Shown here piece by piece: positions 52,828 to 62,474 of a stretch of DNA of 64,000 nt. The first letter of the stretch is position 1; the number at the start of each line of letters is the position of its first letter. This DNA is from Lentibacillus saliphilus (GTDB lineage Bacteria > Bacillota > Bacilli > Bacillales > Amphibacillaceae), in the NCBI RefSeq assembly GCF_019093865.1, contig NZ_JABJXD010000001.1, positions 682,001 through 746,000 of the forward strand, in the 5' to 3' direction. A program made the translations under genes and the position numbers. Below the pieces are notes generated by a model, which had not been told where the DNA came from, made no database searches, and saw nothing but the letters and a program-made list of their open reading frames with translations.

Positions 52828-55669
52828 TGAAATCTCCCCCTTTGAACGGATTAATCGCTTGTTGAATGATGTGTTGTTGTTCAGCTTTATGAATGTTCGG
52901 TTCGCCAACAGCTGGTGATGATCGATCAGGTCGGCCAATATACTTCAGTGACTGCCCTTCCTTTAGTGCACCCCTTAAGTAATCATCAACAAAATCCCAG
53001 CTCCCCATGTTTTTCGGTTCTTCCTGTACCCACACAATTTCCTTTAAATTAGGCAATGCTTTAATTTCTTTTTGCAGCTCTTTTATCGGAAATGGGTATA
53101 TTTGCTCGAGTCGAAGCGCACGCAGCCAGCTATATGTTTCATCGGACTGTTCAAGTGCTTCTTCAATATCCACCATGATTTTTCCTGTCCCAATTAAAAG
53201 GCGTGTCGCATTTTTCTTTGATACTTTCAAATTAGGCTGATCACGCAATGGTTGAAAACGCCCCTCAGAAAACGCCTGAGCTGGTGATGCCACACGTTGA
53301 TTTCTTAACAAGCTTTTTGGTGACATCACAATAAGTGGTCTTGCTTCTTCACGACCGCGCATTGCAGCTTGCCGACGCATTAAATGGAAAAATTGCGCAG
53401 CTGAAGTGACGTTCGCAACAATCCAGTTATTTTCAGCAGCCATTTGTAAAAACCGTTCCAATCGTGCACTAGAATGCTCAGGCCCTTGCCCTTCATAGCC
53501 GTGTGGCAAAAGCATAACCATATTGGACACGTCGCCCCATTTTGCGCGTGCTGAAGAAATGAATTGGTCAAAGATCACTTGGCCGGCATTGGCAAAATCA
53601 CCAAACTGGGCTTCCCAAATGACCAACGTTTTCGGAGACTGAACGCTATAGCCATACTCAAAGCCAAGTACGCCTGCTTCAGATAATGGGCTATTGCGAA
53701 TATCAAACGACACTTCTACATCTGTCAGTCCGTGAAGTGGTGAATACGTATCTCCAGTTTTAATATCATGCAAAACCATATGGCGATGCGCAAATGTGCC
53801 GCGTTCAGAGTCCTGCCCTGTTAAACGAATTGGAATGCCATCACTTAAAATAGACGCATACGTTAATGCTTCGCCTGCTCCCCAATCTACTTTATTGCCA
53901 TCCTCAAGCATCTGTTCACGGCGTTTCAAGATTTTTTCCAGCTTCTTAAATGGTGTAAAACCTTCAGGACGCTGCAACAATTCTTTATTTAATTGCTTTA
54001 GCTTTTCAAGTGGAAACGTCGTATCAAAGTGATCAATGCCATTTGTGAGTGCTTTTGGCATTGCAGGCGGTTCTAGTTTAGACGCGGCTTCCTCTTTCAT
54101 GCCTACATAAATATTACGAAGTTCATCTTGAATCGTCTTTTTGACCGCTTCAAAATGAGCCTGATCAATCACACCAGTATTTTGTAATTTCTCTGCAAAT
54201 ACATGTGCTGCCGTTGGGTGGTTATCAATATCTTGATAAAGCTGCGGTTGTGTCGTTCTTGGTTCATCCATCTCATTATGACCATAACGGCGATAGCCAA
54301 CAAGATCGATCAAAAAGTCTTTATGAAACGTTTGTCGGTATTCATATGCCATTTTAACAGCGTTGATACACGCAATCGGATCATCTGCATTCACATGGAT
54401 AATTGGTATTTCGAAGCCTTTAGCCAAATCACTCGCATACCGTGTTGAACGCCCTTCATGGCGGTTTGTTGTATAGCCGACTAAATTATTCGCGATAAGG
54501 TGAACGGTTCCACCAGTATCATAGCCTGGTAAATTACTTAAATTTAGCGTTTCCGCAACGACACCTTCACCGATAAAAGCTGCATCACCATGAATGAGCA
54601 CCGGAAAGGCTTTATTCATATCTTGTTTCGGGTAGCCCTTAGCAGATCGATCATCTTGGCCAGCGCGGGCAAATCCTTCAACCACAGGATTCACAAATTC
54701 TAAATGCGATGGATTATTTGCAAGGGTAACACGCGTCGTAAATTCATCACCATTTGGCACGTCCTTCACTGCGCCAAAATGATATTTCACATCACCAGTC
54801 CAGCCGTAATTGATCCCTCTTGAGCCTTCAGATGGGATTAATTCTTTGTTTGGCGAGTGGTGAAACTCAGAAAATATTTTGTCGAACGGCTTACCAAGCA
54901 CATGTGCTAAAACACTTAGACGGCCACGGTGTGCCATTCCCATCATAATATGTTCAACTTTATCTTTCGTCGCATACTTCACAAGTCTATCTAACATTGG
55001 TACCATTGCTTCAAGTCCCTCAATCGAGAAACGCTTTTGACCGACAAATGTTTTTTGTAAAAACTGCTCAAACCCCTCTACCTGGGCCAGTCGTTCTAAA
55101 AGCTGAAGTTTCTCCTCTTTCGACGGATCAAAGCGATGTGAATCAGATTCGATTCTTTCGAGAAGCCATTGCCGCTCCTCATCATTGTTAACATGGTCAA
55201 ATTCAAACGTAATCGGCCCTGAATAACACGATTTCAAATAACGAATGACGTCAAGTCCATTCTCAACCTCTGTCGGTGCTTGTTCCCATAGCCATTCAGC
55301 TGGGATGCTGCGCAAATCGTCATCCGTCAAGTCGTATGATGCTGCTTGTACAAGCTCTGATTGACGCTCTCTTGCACCTACTGGATAAATCTTTGCCCCT
55401 AGATGCCCAAAACGACGAATAGCCTCAACAAGCTTCATTGCTGAGGTAAGCTTTTTAACATGGTCAATTGACGAAAAAGCTGATGTCTCTTGGACCGTGT
55501 TCCCGGACAGCCAATCCGGTGCGCCGTATGTGTCAAACACATCTTTAATTGATGGTTCAACACTATTGGGATCTTTTTTATACAGATCAAACTGTTCTTC
55601 AATATACCCCCGATTTGGACCGTGAAAATCTCCCCAGAATCTCTCAAAAGATTCTTCATTCTGTGTCAC
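52814..55669 (-). CDS. odhA: 2-oxoglutarate dehydrogenase E1
   Basis: This thiamine-diphosphate-dependent E1 of about 951 residues decarboxylates 2-oxoglutarate and passes succinyl groups to OdhB. TPP/metal motif [11 protein letters not shown] and active-site segments [14 protein letters not shown] and [17 protein letters not shown] are intact. The open frame begins at ATG 55684, but GGGGG lies after it and 8 bases before GTG 55669, giving the start [13 protein letters not shown]. The E3 gene is not adjacent, as in B. subtilis. Two palindromes flank the promoter. Confidence 0.95.
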   Translation of the reverse strand: MTQNEESFERFWGDFHGPNRGYIEEQFDLYKKDPNSVEPSIKDVFDTYGAPDWLSGNTVQETSAFSSIDHVKKLTSAMKLVEAIRRFGHLGAKIYPVGARERQSELVQAASYDLTDDDLRSIPAEWLWEQAPTEVENGLDVIRYLKSCYSGPITFEFDHVNNDEERQWLLERIESDSHRFDPSKEEKLQLLERLAQVEGFEQFLQKTFVGQKRFSIEGLEAMVPMLDRLVKYATKDKVEHIMMGMAHRGRLSVLAHVLGKPFDKIFSEFHHSPNKELIPSEGSRGINYGWTGDVKYHFGAVKDVPNGDEFTTRVTLANNPSHLEFVNPVVEGFARAGQDDRSAKGYPKQDMNKAFPVLIHGDAAFIGEGVVAETLNLSNLPGYDTGGTVHLIANNLVGYTTNRHEGRSTRYASDLAKGFEIPIIHVNADDPIACINAVKMAYEYRQTFHKDFLIDLVGYRRYGHNEMDEPRTTQPQLYQDIDNHPTAAHVFAEKLQNTGVIDQAHFEAVKKTIQDELRNIYVGMKEEAASKLEPPAMPKALTNGIDHFDTTFPLEKLKQLNKELLQRPEGFTPFKKLEKILKRREQMLEDGNKVDWGAGEALTYASILSDGIPIRLTGQDSERGTFAHRHMVLHDIKTGDTYSPLHGLTDVEVSFDIRNSPLSEAGVLGFEYGYSVQSPKTLVIWEAQFGDFANAGQVIFDQFISSARAKWGDVSNMVMLLPHGYEGQGPEHSSARLERFLQMAAENNWIVANVTSAAQFFHLMRRQAAMRGREEARPLIVMSPKSLLRNQRVASPAQAFSEGRFQPLRDQPNLKVSKKNATRLLIGTGKIMVDIEEALEQSDETYSWLRALRLEQIYPFPIKELQKEIKALPNLKEIVWVQEEPKNMGSWDFVDDYLRGALKEGQSLKYIGRPDRSSPAVGEPNIHKAEQQHIIQQAINPFKGGDFSERN

Positions 55670-55687
55670 GTCATATACCCCCATTAG

Positions 55688-55744
55688 ATGTTAACATTGT
55701 GCAAATCCACCTATCATTATAGGCATGTTAAAACATTTCATCAA
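55688..55744 (-). promoter_or_regulatory. odhAB promoter with twin palindromes
   Basis: TTGATG (55739-55744) and TATAAT (55716-55721) are spaced 17 bases on the minus strand. ATGTTAAAACAT lies in the spacer (55725-55736) and ATGTTAACAT downstream of the start (55688-55697), 38 bases centre to centre. Confidence 0.65.
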
Positions 55745-55769
55745 CTATTATCTCTTAAAATATATTTGG

Positions 55770-55816
55770 AATGATTCATGCTATTCAAATAGGTGTTATG
55801 TCGTGAGTGAATCATT
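55770..55816. promoter_or_regulatory. Inverted repeat AATGATTCA / TGAATCATT
   Basis: These perfect 9-base arms are separated by 29 bases in the odhA / small-lipoprotein divergent gap. Each contains the palindromic core TGANTCA, which recurs at 55914-55920 in the lipoprotein promoter. Confidence 0.45.
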
Positions 55817-55899
55817 GCCATATCAAGTTTTTTCAACGACTTGACCTTTTTTAGTGCTTGGTCATTTTCACATTGATTGATTGAAATAACGGTTCGTAG

Positions 55900-55928
55900 T
55901 TCACATTAAACAATGAATCAGCTATAAT
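55900..55928 (+). promoter_or_regulatory. Sigma-A promoter of the small lipoprotein gene
   Basis: TTCACA and TATAAT are spaced exactly 17 bases. The transcript would start near 55935, about 195 bases before the ORF. Confidence 0.7.
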
Positions 55929-55934
55929 GGACTC

Positions 55935-56129
55935 GAAATGATACGTTAAGCATTTCATTGATTTCACGTTTCATCAAGCTGGGATCTCTTTTCCTATTGA
56001 CTGAAGGTGAACACCTTCCCGATTATACACGGCATTCATTATCACATCATCTTGATGCGGTCATGATGAAGTGGTACGAACCGTTTAACGGGAGCGACAT
56101 GGAAGTTAATCATAAGGGGGGCCATGTTC
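55935..56129 (+). other. Long leader of the small lipoprotein gene
   Basis: About 195 bases of transcribed leader contain a perfect hairpin GAAGGTG-AA-CACCTTC near 56001-56020 and a long-range pair CATCAAG/CTTGATG. No known riboswitch core is recognised. It may be a regulatory leader or the main RNA product. Confidence 0.4.
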
Positions 56130-56231
56130 ATGAAGCTTGCACTTTTAGCTGGGGTTATTGTTGTGTTTATTACATCTTGTTTCACAGCAGGCTATGAAGC
56201 AAAACCTGGAGTACCAAAGAAAAGTCAATAA
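56130..56231 (+). CDS. Tiny lipoprotein of 33 residues
   Basis: This small ORF starts MKLALLAGVIVVF and has a lipobox ITSC at residues 14-17. The mature peptide of 17 residues would start CFTAGYEAKPG and end in a Lys-rich tail. A run of six G lies 8 bases before ATG 56130 (ATG 56124 is too close). A consensus promoter lies upstream and an intrinsic terminator starts 8 bases after the stop, so it is a complete single-gene unit. Such minimal lipoproteins resemble entericidin-like or bacteriocin-lysis-type peptides in form only; its function is unknown. Confidence 0.65.
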   Translation: MKLALLAGVIVVFITSCFTAGYEAKPGVPKKSQ

Positions 56232-56238
56232 CACATGT

Positions 56239-56280
56239 CAAAAAAACTGCCGTGCAACTCATATTGCCGGCAGTTTTTTC
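56239..56280. terminator. Bidirectional terminator
   Basis: AAAAAACTGCCG and CGGCAGTTTTTT pair around a 15-base loop. Confidence 0.9.
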
Positions 56281-56334
56281 TGTTTAAACAGGTGCACAAT
56301 TCCGCTCTCTTATCGTCAAATCATGATGCTATTT

Positions 56335-56808
56335 TCATACAAGGCCCGGAAAGCCTTGTTGACGTAATACTTCATAAATCAAAATTGCCGCCGTATTAGA
56401 GAGGTTTAGAGACCTAACCTTATCGTTCATATGGATCCGTAAACATTTATCCTCTTTTCCGTTTAATAAAGACACCGGGATTCCATCTGTTTCACGTCCA
56501 AATACAAAAAACAACTCTTGATCCGTATCACTAAAATCAAAGTCAGTGTAATGCTTTGTACCAAAATTCTCGATATAGTAAAAGTCACCATTTGGATATG
56601 TGCGATACAGCTCATCCATGGAATTGTATTCACGTATATCGACATGCTGCCAGTAATCCAGACCAGCTCGACGTACCATACGATCGTCTGTTGAAAATCC
56701 TAGAGGGTGTATAAGGTGAAGTGTTGTATCAGTAGCTAAGCATGTTCTAGATATATTACCCGTATTAGCCGGTATTTCTGGTTGATATAATACAATGTGT
56801 AAGCTCAT
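56335..56808 (-). CDS. trmL: tRNA (cytidine/uridine-2'-O)-methyltransferase TrmL
   Basis: This 157-residue SPOUT methyltransferase methylates the wobble nucleotide 34 of tRNA-Leu. The trefoil-knot motifs are present: NTGNISRTC, FVFGRETDGIP and RSLNLSNTAAI. The length matches the family (CspR in B. subtilis). AAGGAGA supports the ATG. It is monocistronic and convergent with the tiny lipoprotein gene. Confidence 0.93.
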   Translation of the reverse strand: MSLHIVLYQPEIPANTGNISRTCLATDTTLHLIHPLGFSTDDRMVRRAGLDYWQHVDIREYNSMDELYRTYPNGDFYYIENFGTKHYTDFDFSDTDQELFFVFGRETDGIPVSLLNGKEDKCLRIHMNDKVRSLNLSNTAAILIYEVLRQQGFPGLV

Positions 56809-56910
56809 TCCATATTCTCCTTAACATGTGCAAACGATTCATAATGGATTCGTCGCTTCTATTTAAAGTTTACAATCTAATCGAACAGAATAAATGCCTC
56901 TAATGAAACG

Positions 56911-57759
56911 TCAACCAATTCGAAAAAATTTATAGTTACACTCGGGCGTCCAAGCAAGGGAATCTTCATACGACCAGTACCGCATTCGACTATTATTCGT
57001 ATGGGCATTAACGAGTGGCATGTTATCGATATCTTTTGCCACAACGATTGTATTATGGTCCCATCTTCCGTCGCCTTCAAAATCATAACAAATAACGTCA
57101 CCAGGCATTAGCTCAGAAGGCTGCTCTACTTCTGCACCTTTCAGTCCTGTCGTTGAACCACTTAAGTACCAGCGTAGCGAATGAGCAACTGCCCAACTGA
57201 AGCTCCAGTTGTCATTTTGATACCACCAGCCTTTTGCTCTGTTAGGCGCGCCTCGCATTGGAGCACCTCCTGCATAAAGACATTGTGATACATAATTGGT
57301 ACAATCAACGTCAAATGTACGATATTGAGGGTTATAGCTATTCCACCAGCGTTCAGCGTACTTCACAGCAGCCTGTCGATCATAGATAAAGCGGTGAGCA
57401 CGATCCGTTGATATATCCCTTTCAAACACCTTGTTCATGAAATCACTTGTATAGGTCTGCTTCTTCTCGATTGCCCTATGGTTAACGATATCTCCATTAT
57501 TCAATTCAAAAGAAAATGACTCCGATTCCTCTTCAATATAAATATGGTCACCTTTTTTCAAGACGATCATCATATGCAACATATATTCATACTGCGCACC
57601 AACAACAGAACGCACTGTCCGATACAGTTCTCCACTTCCACGAACTTGTATCACACTGTAGCCCCGTTGTTGATAAAGAGATCTTTTTTGATTCCACCAG
57701 GCGAGCTCTTGTGATCGTCCTTCACATATATCAAGCCAAAGATGATTTAATCGTTTCAA
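56911..57759 (-). CDS. Amidase-domain (Amidase_6) protein, YhbB-like
   Basis: This is a protein of about 282 residues. Its C-terminal half matches the putative amidase domain (PF12671 type), a papain-like fold with Cys in FDVDCTNYVSQC, His in RWDHNTIV and Asn in NAHTNNS. The N-terminal half is a cystatin-like or all-beta region without known function. No signal peptide is seen, as in some YhbB relatives made in the mother cell. GGAGGGG lies 6 bases before TTG 57759 and after TTG 57774, so 57759 is the start. The substrate may be a cell-wall peptide. Confidence 0.82.
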   Translation of the reverse strand: MKRLNHLWLDICEGRSQELAWWNQKRSLYQQRGYSVIQVRGSGELYRTVRSVVGAQYEYMLHMMIVLKKGDHIYIEEESESFSFELNNGDIVNHRAIEKKQTYTSDFMNKVFERDISTDRAHRFIYDRQAAVKYAERWWNSYNPQYRTFDVDCTNYVSQCLYAGGAPMRGAPNRAKGWWYQNDNWSFSWAVAHSLRWYLSGSTTGLKGAEVEQPSELMPGDVICYDFEGDGRWDHNTIVVAKDIDNMPLVNAHTNNSRMRYWSYEDSLAWTPECNYKFFRIG

Positions 57760-57864
57760 TTCAATCCCCTCCAATCAATGTATGATTGAAAGGTGTCTCA
57801 TATTATCGATTACGAAAGAAGGTTTGACGCTTTTTCTAATTATAACATGCCCAGGGAATGACGA

Positions 57865-58410
57865 TTAAGTTAAATTGGTCTTCCTCGTGACCAACGCCAT
57901 TTGTTCGCGCTCATGGGTGAGTAAATACTTCTTCTTATCAAGGCCACCATTATATCCGATTAAATCACCTTTTTTCCCGATAATACGATGGCAAGGTACG
58001 GCTATCGAGAAGGGATTTTTGTTAACGGCCCGTCCTACTGCCCGAACGGATTTCGGGTTGCGAATAATTTCAGCAATATCTTTATAAGTTCTTGTCGCGC
58101 CATAAGGGACTGTCATATACAAAGCTTGCCACACTTGCTTTTCAAAGTCAGTACCGTAATACTTGAAAGGAAACGAAAAATTAAATGACTTCCCCGCAAA
58201 ATACCCGCTAAGTTCGCCTGAGGCATGGGCGATTTTTTCATTCGTCTGCTGAATAAACTCTGGCTTATCAAGATGTTTCGCCCCCCAAGCATTGAGCTTA
58301 GATTTCAACTCTTGATAAGTGCCGTAATCAATACGGACAATTTCTGAATGTGTACCGACAATTGTGAGAGGACCAATTGGTGTAATCATTTCTTTATAAA
58401 ATAACGTCAT
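57865..58410 (-). CDS. ogt: Methylated-DNA-protein cysteine methyltransferase
   Basis: This 181-residue suicide repair protein transfers the O6-alkyl group from guanine to its own Cys in VPCHRIIG. The HTH/DNA-binding arginine finger region (NPKSVRAVGRAVNKNP) precedes it, and an N-terminal ribonuclease-like domain is present. The frame opens at 58431, but GAGG lies 8 bases before ATG 58410. It follows queG by about 38 bases and may share its transcript. Confidence 0.94.
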   Translation of the reverse strand: MTLFYKEMITPIGPLTIVGTHSEIVRIDYGTYQELKSKLNAWGAKHLDKPEFIQQTNEKIAHASGELSGYFAGKSFNFSFPFKYYGTDFEKQVWQALYMTVPYGATRTYKDIAEIIRNPKSVRAVGRAVNKNPFSIAVPCHRIIGKKGDLIGYNGGLDKKKYLLTHEREQMALVTRKTNLT

Positions 58411-58448
58411 GGTAAAAACCTCTTTTCTCATAAAATTTTATCTAAGAC

Positions 58449-59594
58449 CTATAATTCCTCTCGTTTTGTTTCAAAGGCCAGGCCTTTTTCCATTTCAAAT
58501 AAAACAGCATCATCTGCCTCAGTTTCCATTGCAGCTCTGATCGCTGCAAATGCTTCTTTCGTCCCAATTTTACCAAGAGACCAAGCAGCTGTCCCGCGAA
58601 TTACAGGCCGTACATCTTCGTTCATTACTTTTATCATATCAGGGACCGCCGTTGTTTCTTTATAATGACCGAGGGCAAGAAGTGCATTACGCTGCAAAGG
58701 CTTTTTCCCTCGCCACGATCCCGAAACATGACCGAACGTTTCTTTAAATTCACGATTAGACATCGTCAACAGAGGAACAAGCTTCGGTTTAGCAACTTCT
58801 GGCTCTGGCTCAAATTCAGGGTGTAGATGGAAGTCCACCTGTTTATTGTAAGGGCAGACGACCTGACACGTATCATACCCATATAACGCATTGCCGAGCT
58901 TTGAACGATACGTATCGGGCAAAAAATCCTTCGTTTGCGTTAAAAAGGCGAGACATTTTTGAGCGTTAAGACGCCCCCCTTCTACGAGCGCTCCGGTCGG
59001 ACAGGCATCAATGCATTTCGTGCAATCACCACACCCATCCTCGAGCGGGTGATCGGGTTCAAAGGGGATGTTCGTTAACAACTCACCTAAATAAACAAAT
59101 GACCCATATTCAGGTGTAATAATTGCCGTGTTTTTACCGCTAAAGCCAATACCAGCACGTTCAGCAACAGCGCGATCGGATAATTCACCCGTATCAACCA
59201 TTATTTTTGTGATGGCATCGGGTCTTTCACTTTGAATGAATGCTGCTAATTTTTCCAACCGCTCCCTTAGTCCAACATGATAGTCTCGGCCCCAAGACGC
59301 ACGACAAAAGATACCGCGTCGATTCCCTTTTTCACCTTTAGGTGGACGTTGCATTCGGGAGGGATATGCAATGGCAATCGAAAGAATAGACTGGGCTTCT
59401 GGCATTAGTCGTCTTGGTTCAGTTCGTTCTTCAATAGAACCTTTCTCAAAGCCAGATTGATAACCAAGCGTTTCTTGTTCCTTGAGCCGATTTTTGAGCG
59501 TACTAAATACGTCAGCCGTCGTAAAGCCAATCTTATCAATGCCAATTGTTTTACTATATGCTATTATTTTTTGCTTCAAATTGTCATGGCTCAT
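58449..59594 (-). CDS. queG: Epoxyqueuosine reductase QueG
   Basis: This 381-residue cobalamin and iron-sulfur enzyme converts epoxyqueuosine to queuosine in tRNA. Two 4Fe-4S motifs are visible: CGDCTKCIDACPTGA, and a second set around QKCLAF and CQVVCPYNK. An N-terminal DUF1730-like cobalamin region precedes them. A C-terminal HEAT-like segment (VIRGTAAWSLGKIGTKEA) is present as in the longer Bacillus form. AAAGAGGTG lies 6 bases before ATG 59594. Confidence 0.94.
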   Translation of the reverse strand: MSHDNLKQKIIAYSKTIGIDKIGFTTADVFSTLKNRLKEQETLGYQSGFEKGSIEERTEPRRLMPEAQSILSIAIAYPSRMQRPPKGEKGNRRGIFCRASWGRDYHVGLRERLEKLAAFIQSERPDAITKIMVDTGELSDRAVAERAGIGFSGKNTAIITPEYGSFVYLGELLTNIPFEPDHPLEDGCGDCTKCIDACPTGALVEGGRLNAQKCLAFLTQTKDFLPDTYRSKLGNALYGYDTCQVVCPYNKQVDFHLHPEFEPEPEVAKPKLVPLLTMSNREFKETFGHVSGSWRGKKPLQRNALLALGHYKETTAVPDMIKVMNEDVRPVIRGTAAWSLGKIGTKEAFAAIRAAMETEADDAVLFEMEKGLAFETKREEL

Positions 59595-59630
59595 TTGGAA
59601 CACCTCTTTCAACTATAATGTACATATACG

Positions 59631-61337
59631 TTACTTTAATTGCTTAACATGAGCTGTTCGCATCCGATTCAACACGGCCGCAATTTCATAACGACGTGGC
59701 CGCGCTAAGTCCCCAGGGTGAGCATCTCGATAAGTCGTAAACGAGGCTAGCCCCTTTTCGTCAATTTGTGTGTCAATTAAATCGAGTAGTTCAGTTAATG
59801 AACGATCTCCCAAGCCGTTCGTTCGATCCAAAAATTGAATGATTTCAGCAATCATTCGCGTTTGTGAAGGATCTACGAGTTGCTCAGTATGATCAAAGGA
59901 TATGTTTGACTGTCCCATGACGATGGTGGTTAAGCCCTTTGCTTGTGTCTTTGAGCGTTTCCCTTTTTTCGTCTGTAAGCTTTTTTGTTCAAAGCTTCTA
60001 GCTGTAATCAAACCAAATGACTGCTCTAAAGCAGTTATTGAAGGAAGAGGCTCTTTTTCAATAATCGCTTTTGCTTGTTCTGTTACATCATAAAGGTGAT
60101 ATTCATCCATCATAATAACCGTATCAGCAACAGAAAAATAATCTCCTGAGCCACCCATTACGAGAACCGTTGAGAGATCAAGCGCGTTCTTTAACTGATT
60201 AATCTTTTGAATAAATGGGGTAATCGGTTCTTTTTCTTGTTGTACAAGTTGCTGCATCCGATGATCTCGAATCATAAAATTCGTGGCGCTCGTATCTTCA
60301 TCAATTAAGAGAGTCGATGCTCCAACTTCTAATGCTTCTATGACATTTGCAGCTTGTGACGTGCTGCCACTTGCATTGTCTGTTGTAAAACATGTTGTCT
60401 GTTGCGCATGAGGTAAATTATTGATAAAAGGGGAGATGTCGACCGCTGTTATTTTCCGCCCATCCTCTGCCCTAATTTTAACTGCATCAGGATCCGTTAG
60501 AACATATTCACGACCATCACCAGCCGTGTGATGATAGACACCTCGCTCTATCGCCTGAAGTAACGTACTCTTACCATGATAACCACCACCGACAATTAAT
60601 GTAATGCCTTTCCTAATTGCCATCCCTTTTAAAGGCGTTGGTCGATGTGGAATTTCAAGGGATACTTCTAGCTCAGTTGGACTTTGAAAAGGGACAGCTC
60701 GTTGCATCGGTTCATCACTAACCCCACTCTTGCGTGGCAAAATCGCCTCATTAGCGATAAATGCAATCCAATCATTTTGTCGCATAAGACGACGAATGGC
60801 CTGTTGTTGATCAGCGAGCTGTACAGCTTCTTCTATCGCGGTATCGGTAACGGAAAAAACAGAATTCGTTATAACCTCTGGAATGACATGCGTTAATAGT
60901 TTAATCGCTTCTCGACCGTTAATACGGCGGCCATTAGCAGGAAGGCCAACAGATAAGCAAACAGTCATTTGATTGTCATGAATTTGAACTGCTGTGCGTT
61001 CAAGCACTTCTTGTCCTGGTGCGTCAAATTGGATTCGTCCACTCTTTCCCGAGCCCTTAATAACTGTGTGCTGTTTAGAGACAGCTTGACTGACGGCACG
61101 GGCAAATACATCTTCTGCGGCAATTTTACGATATTGTTCACTTAACCACGCGCGTTGAATTGGTCGTTTAAGGCGCGGTATTACGACTCTTATTTTAGAT
61201 GGCGCCGCAAACGGATCACCTTGAACATGATCGATATATAATCTAGTATGTGTGAAGTCATAGTTTCCCTTTAAATCTTGATATGCTTTGTAGCCTTTTC
61301 CATCGATTCGCTGCAACTGTTCTAATAGTTTTTGCAT
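59631..61337 (-). CDS. Predicted ATPase of the ABC class (PF09818-like)
   Basis: This protein of about 568 residues belongs to a family annotated only as predicted ABC-class ATPase. It has Walker A GGGYHGKST, Walker B-like TLLIDEDTSATN and a late GGSGDYFSVAD segment, with an N-terminal domain of about 230 residues unlike transporter subunits. There is no membrane segment. ATG 61337 (MQKLLEQLQRIDG) is the family-like start; upstream codons precede the GAGGG site. It precedes queG with a 36-base gap in the same direction, so a tie to tRNA or nucleic-acid metabolism is possible but unproven. Confidence 0.82.
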   Translation of the reverse strand: MQKLLEQLQRIDGKGYKAYQDLKGNYDFTHTRLYIDHVQGDPFAAPSKIRVVIPRLKRPIQRAWLSEQYRKIAAEDVFARAVSQAVSKQHTVIKGSGKSGRIQFDAPGQEVLERTAVQIHDNQMTVCLSVGLPANGRRINGREAIKLLTHVIPEVITNSVFSVTDTAIEEAVQLADQQQAIRRLMRQNDWIAFIANEAILPRKSGVSDEPMQRAVPFQSPTELEVSLEIPHRPTPLKGMAIRKGITLIVGGGYHGKSTLLQAIERGVYHHTAGDGREYVLTDPDAVKIRAEDGRKITAVDISPFINNLPHAQQTTCFTTDNASGSTSQAANVIEALEVGASTLLIDEDTSATNFMIRDHRMQQLVQQEKEPITPFIQKINQLKNALDLSTVLVMGGSGDYFSVADTVIMMDEYHLYDVTEQAKAIIEKEPLPSITALEQSFGLITARSFEQKSLQTKKGKRSKTQAKGLTTIVMGQSNISFDHTEQLVDPSQTRMIAEIIQFLDRTNGLGDRSLTELLDLIDTQIDEKGLASFTTYRDAHPGDLARPRRYEIAAVLNRMRTAHVKQLK

Positions 61338-61434
61338 CGTAATCAAATCCCTCGCTTTATCGTTGTTCAATCATTGTACGTCAAACGTGCTATCCCCTAA
61401 ACTTAGGATACACTTGAGGAGCGGTTGCTACAAT

Positions 61435-61479
61435 TAAAAAACGCAACACCTCGTGTGACATTCACGAGATACTGCGTTG
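61435..61479 (-). terminator. Terminator after tRNA-Gly
   Basis: AACGCA and TGCGTT with inner CTCGTG/CACGAG form the stem, followed by six T residues on the minus strand, just after the tRNA. Confidence 0.85.
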
Positions 61480-61486
61480 GTATGTA

Positions 61487-61560
61487 TGGAGCGGGTGAAG
61501 GGAATCGAACCCTCGTCATCAGCTTGGAAGGCTGAGGTTTTACCATTAAACTACACCCGC
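61487..61560 (-). tRNA. tRNA-Gly (anticodon TCC), CCA encoded
   Basis: The cloverleaf is complete on the minus strand. The acceptor arms are GCGGGTG and CACCCGC, the anticodon stem-loop is TCAGC-CTTCCAA-GCTGA with anticodon TCC, and the T loop reads TTCGATT. The discriminator T is followed by an encoded CCA at 61487-61489. Confidence 0.97.
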
Positions 61561-61753
61561 ATGCTGACATGTCTTATGTTTAACGTGTATTGTATTATAA
61601 CAGTCTTTATTGAAGCAATCAATCTTTTTTTAAAGGAAAATATGATGAAAAATGGCACAGCTAAATTCATGACTTCATTTAAATACAAAAAGGAATAACG
61701 CCCACCTCTTCCATGAACGACTATCCCTTCTAAAAGCTGAATCCATATTAACG

Positions 61754-62443
61754 CTATAAAACGCAGTGCTCTGCGTGGCACCTGTGACATTGAAGGAGCT
61801 GTTCAAAATAAGCTTGATCCTTTATCATAAAATACTTAGAGGCATTATCAACCTTATCTTCTTTTCGCCACTTAGCAACGATACGACTCACCGTCTCACG
61901 AGATACACCGATATATTCACTGATATCACGCAGCTTGATCGGCTCTGTAATACGAATACCTTCAGGTGTCACAACGCCATACATGTTAGAATACCTTATA
62001 AATATAGAAGCAACCGCTCCTTCAGCACCAAACGCTATAAAATCTCGAATTTTTGAGTATCCAGCTTCTTCGGTTTCGGCCAACCACTTGGCAAACACGA
62101 GACTCAACTGACCGTTTTCTTTTAAAACTTCATCAAACTGCTCTTTTTTCAGAACAAGTAACGTACTGTTCTCTAAGGCACAGGCTGAATTATAATACAT
62201 TTCGCCACTTAATAGGCCAAGTTCACCAAAAACGTCACGTGCACCTCTTGTACACATCGTAATCGTTCGATCTGGCGCGACTTGTTTATAAATGCGGATA
62301 CGCCCGCTCTTAATTATATATAGGTTATGTACAGGATCTCCTTCTTGGTAAACACATTCTCCCCCTTTTACCGTTTTAGACGTACTTAAATTCAGTAATT
62401 GGGCATAATCAGATAACGACAATCGATCTAACAAGCGTTCCAT
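61754..62443 (-). CDS. fnr: Oxygen-sensing regulator Fnr (Crp family, 4Fe-4S)
   Basis: This 229-residue Crp/Fnr regulator has an N-terminal cyclic-nucleotide-type beta roll and a C-terminal HTH (LRDISEYIGVSRETVSRI). The extreme C terminus carries Cys219, Cys222 and Cys227 (CHRCHAEHC), the same C-x2-C-x4-C spacing as the cluster-binding cysteines of B. subtilis Fnr. It should activate anaerobic genes when oxygen is low. AGGGAGG supports the ATG. A perfect FNR box lies near -42 of its predicted promoter, implying positive autoregulation. Confidence 0.9.
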   Translation of the reverse strand: MERLLDRLSLSDYAQLLNLSTSKTVKGGECVYQEGDPVHNLYIIKSGRIRIYKQVAPDRTITMCTRGARDVFGELGLLSGEMYYNSACALENSTLLVLKKEQFDEVLKENGQLSLVFAKWLAETEEAGYSKIRDFIAFGAEGAVASIFIRYSNMYGVVTPEGIRITEPIKLRDISEYIGVSRETVSRIVAKWRKEDKVDNASKYFMIKDQAYFEQLLQCHRCHAEHCVL

Positions 62444-62474
62444 CCTTTCCGCCTCCCTGTAGAATATGAGAGCA

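Noticed and set aside
55958-56197. 79-codon ORF in the leader of the tiny lipoprotein gene
   Set aside because: No Shine-Dalgarno, unlikely composition, and it overlaps the well-supported lipoprotein ORF in another frame.
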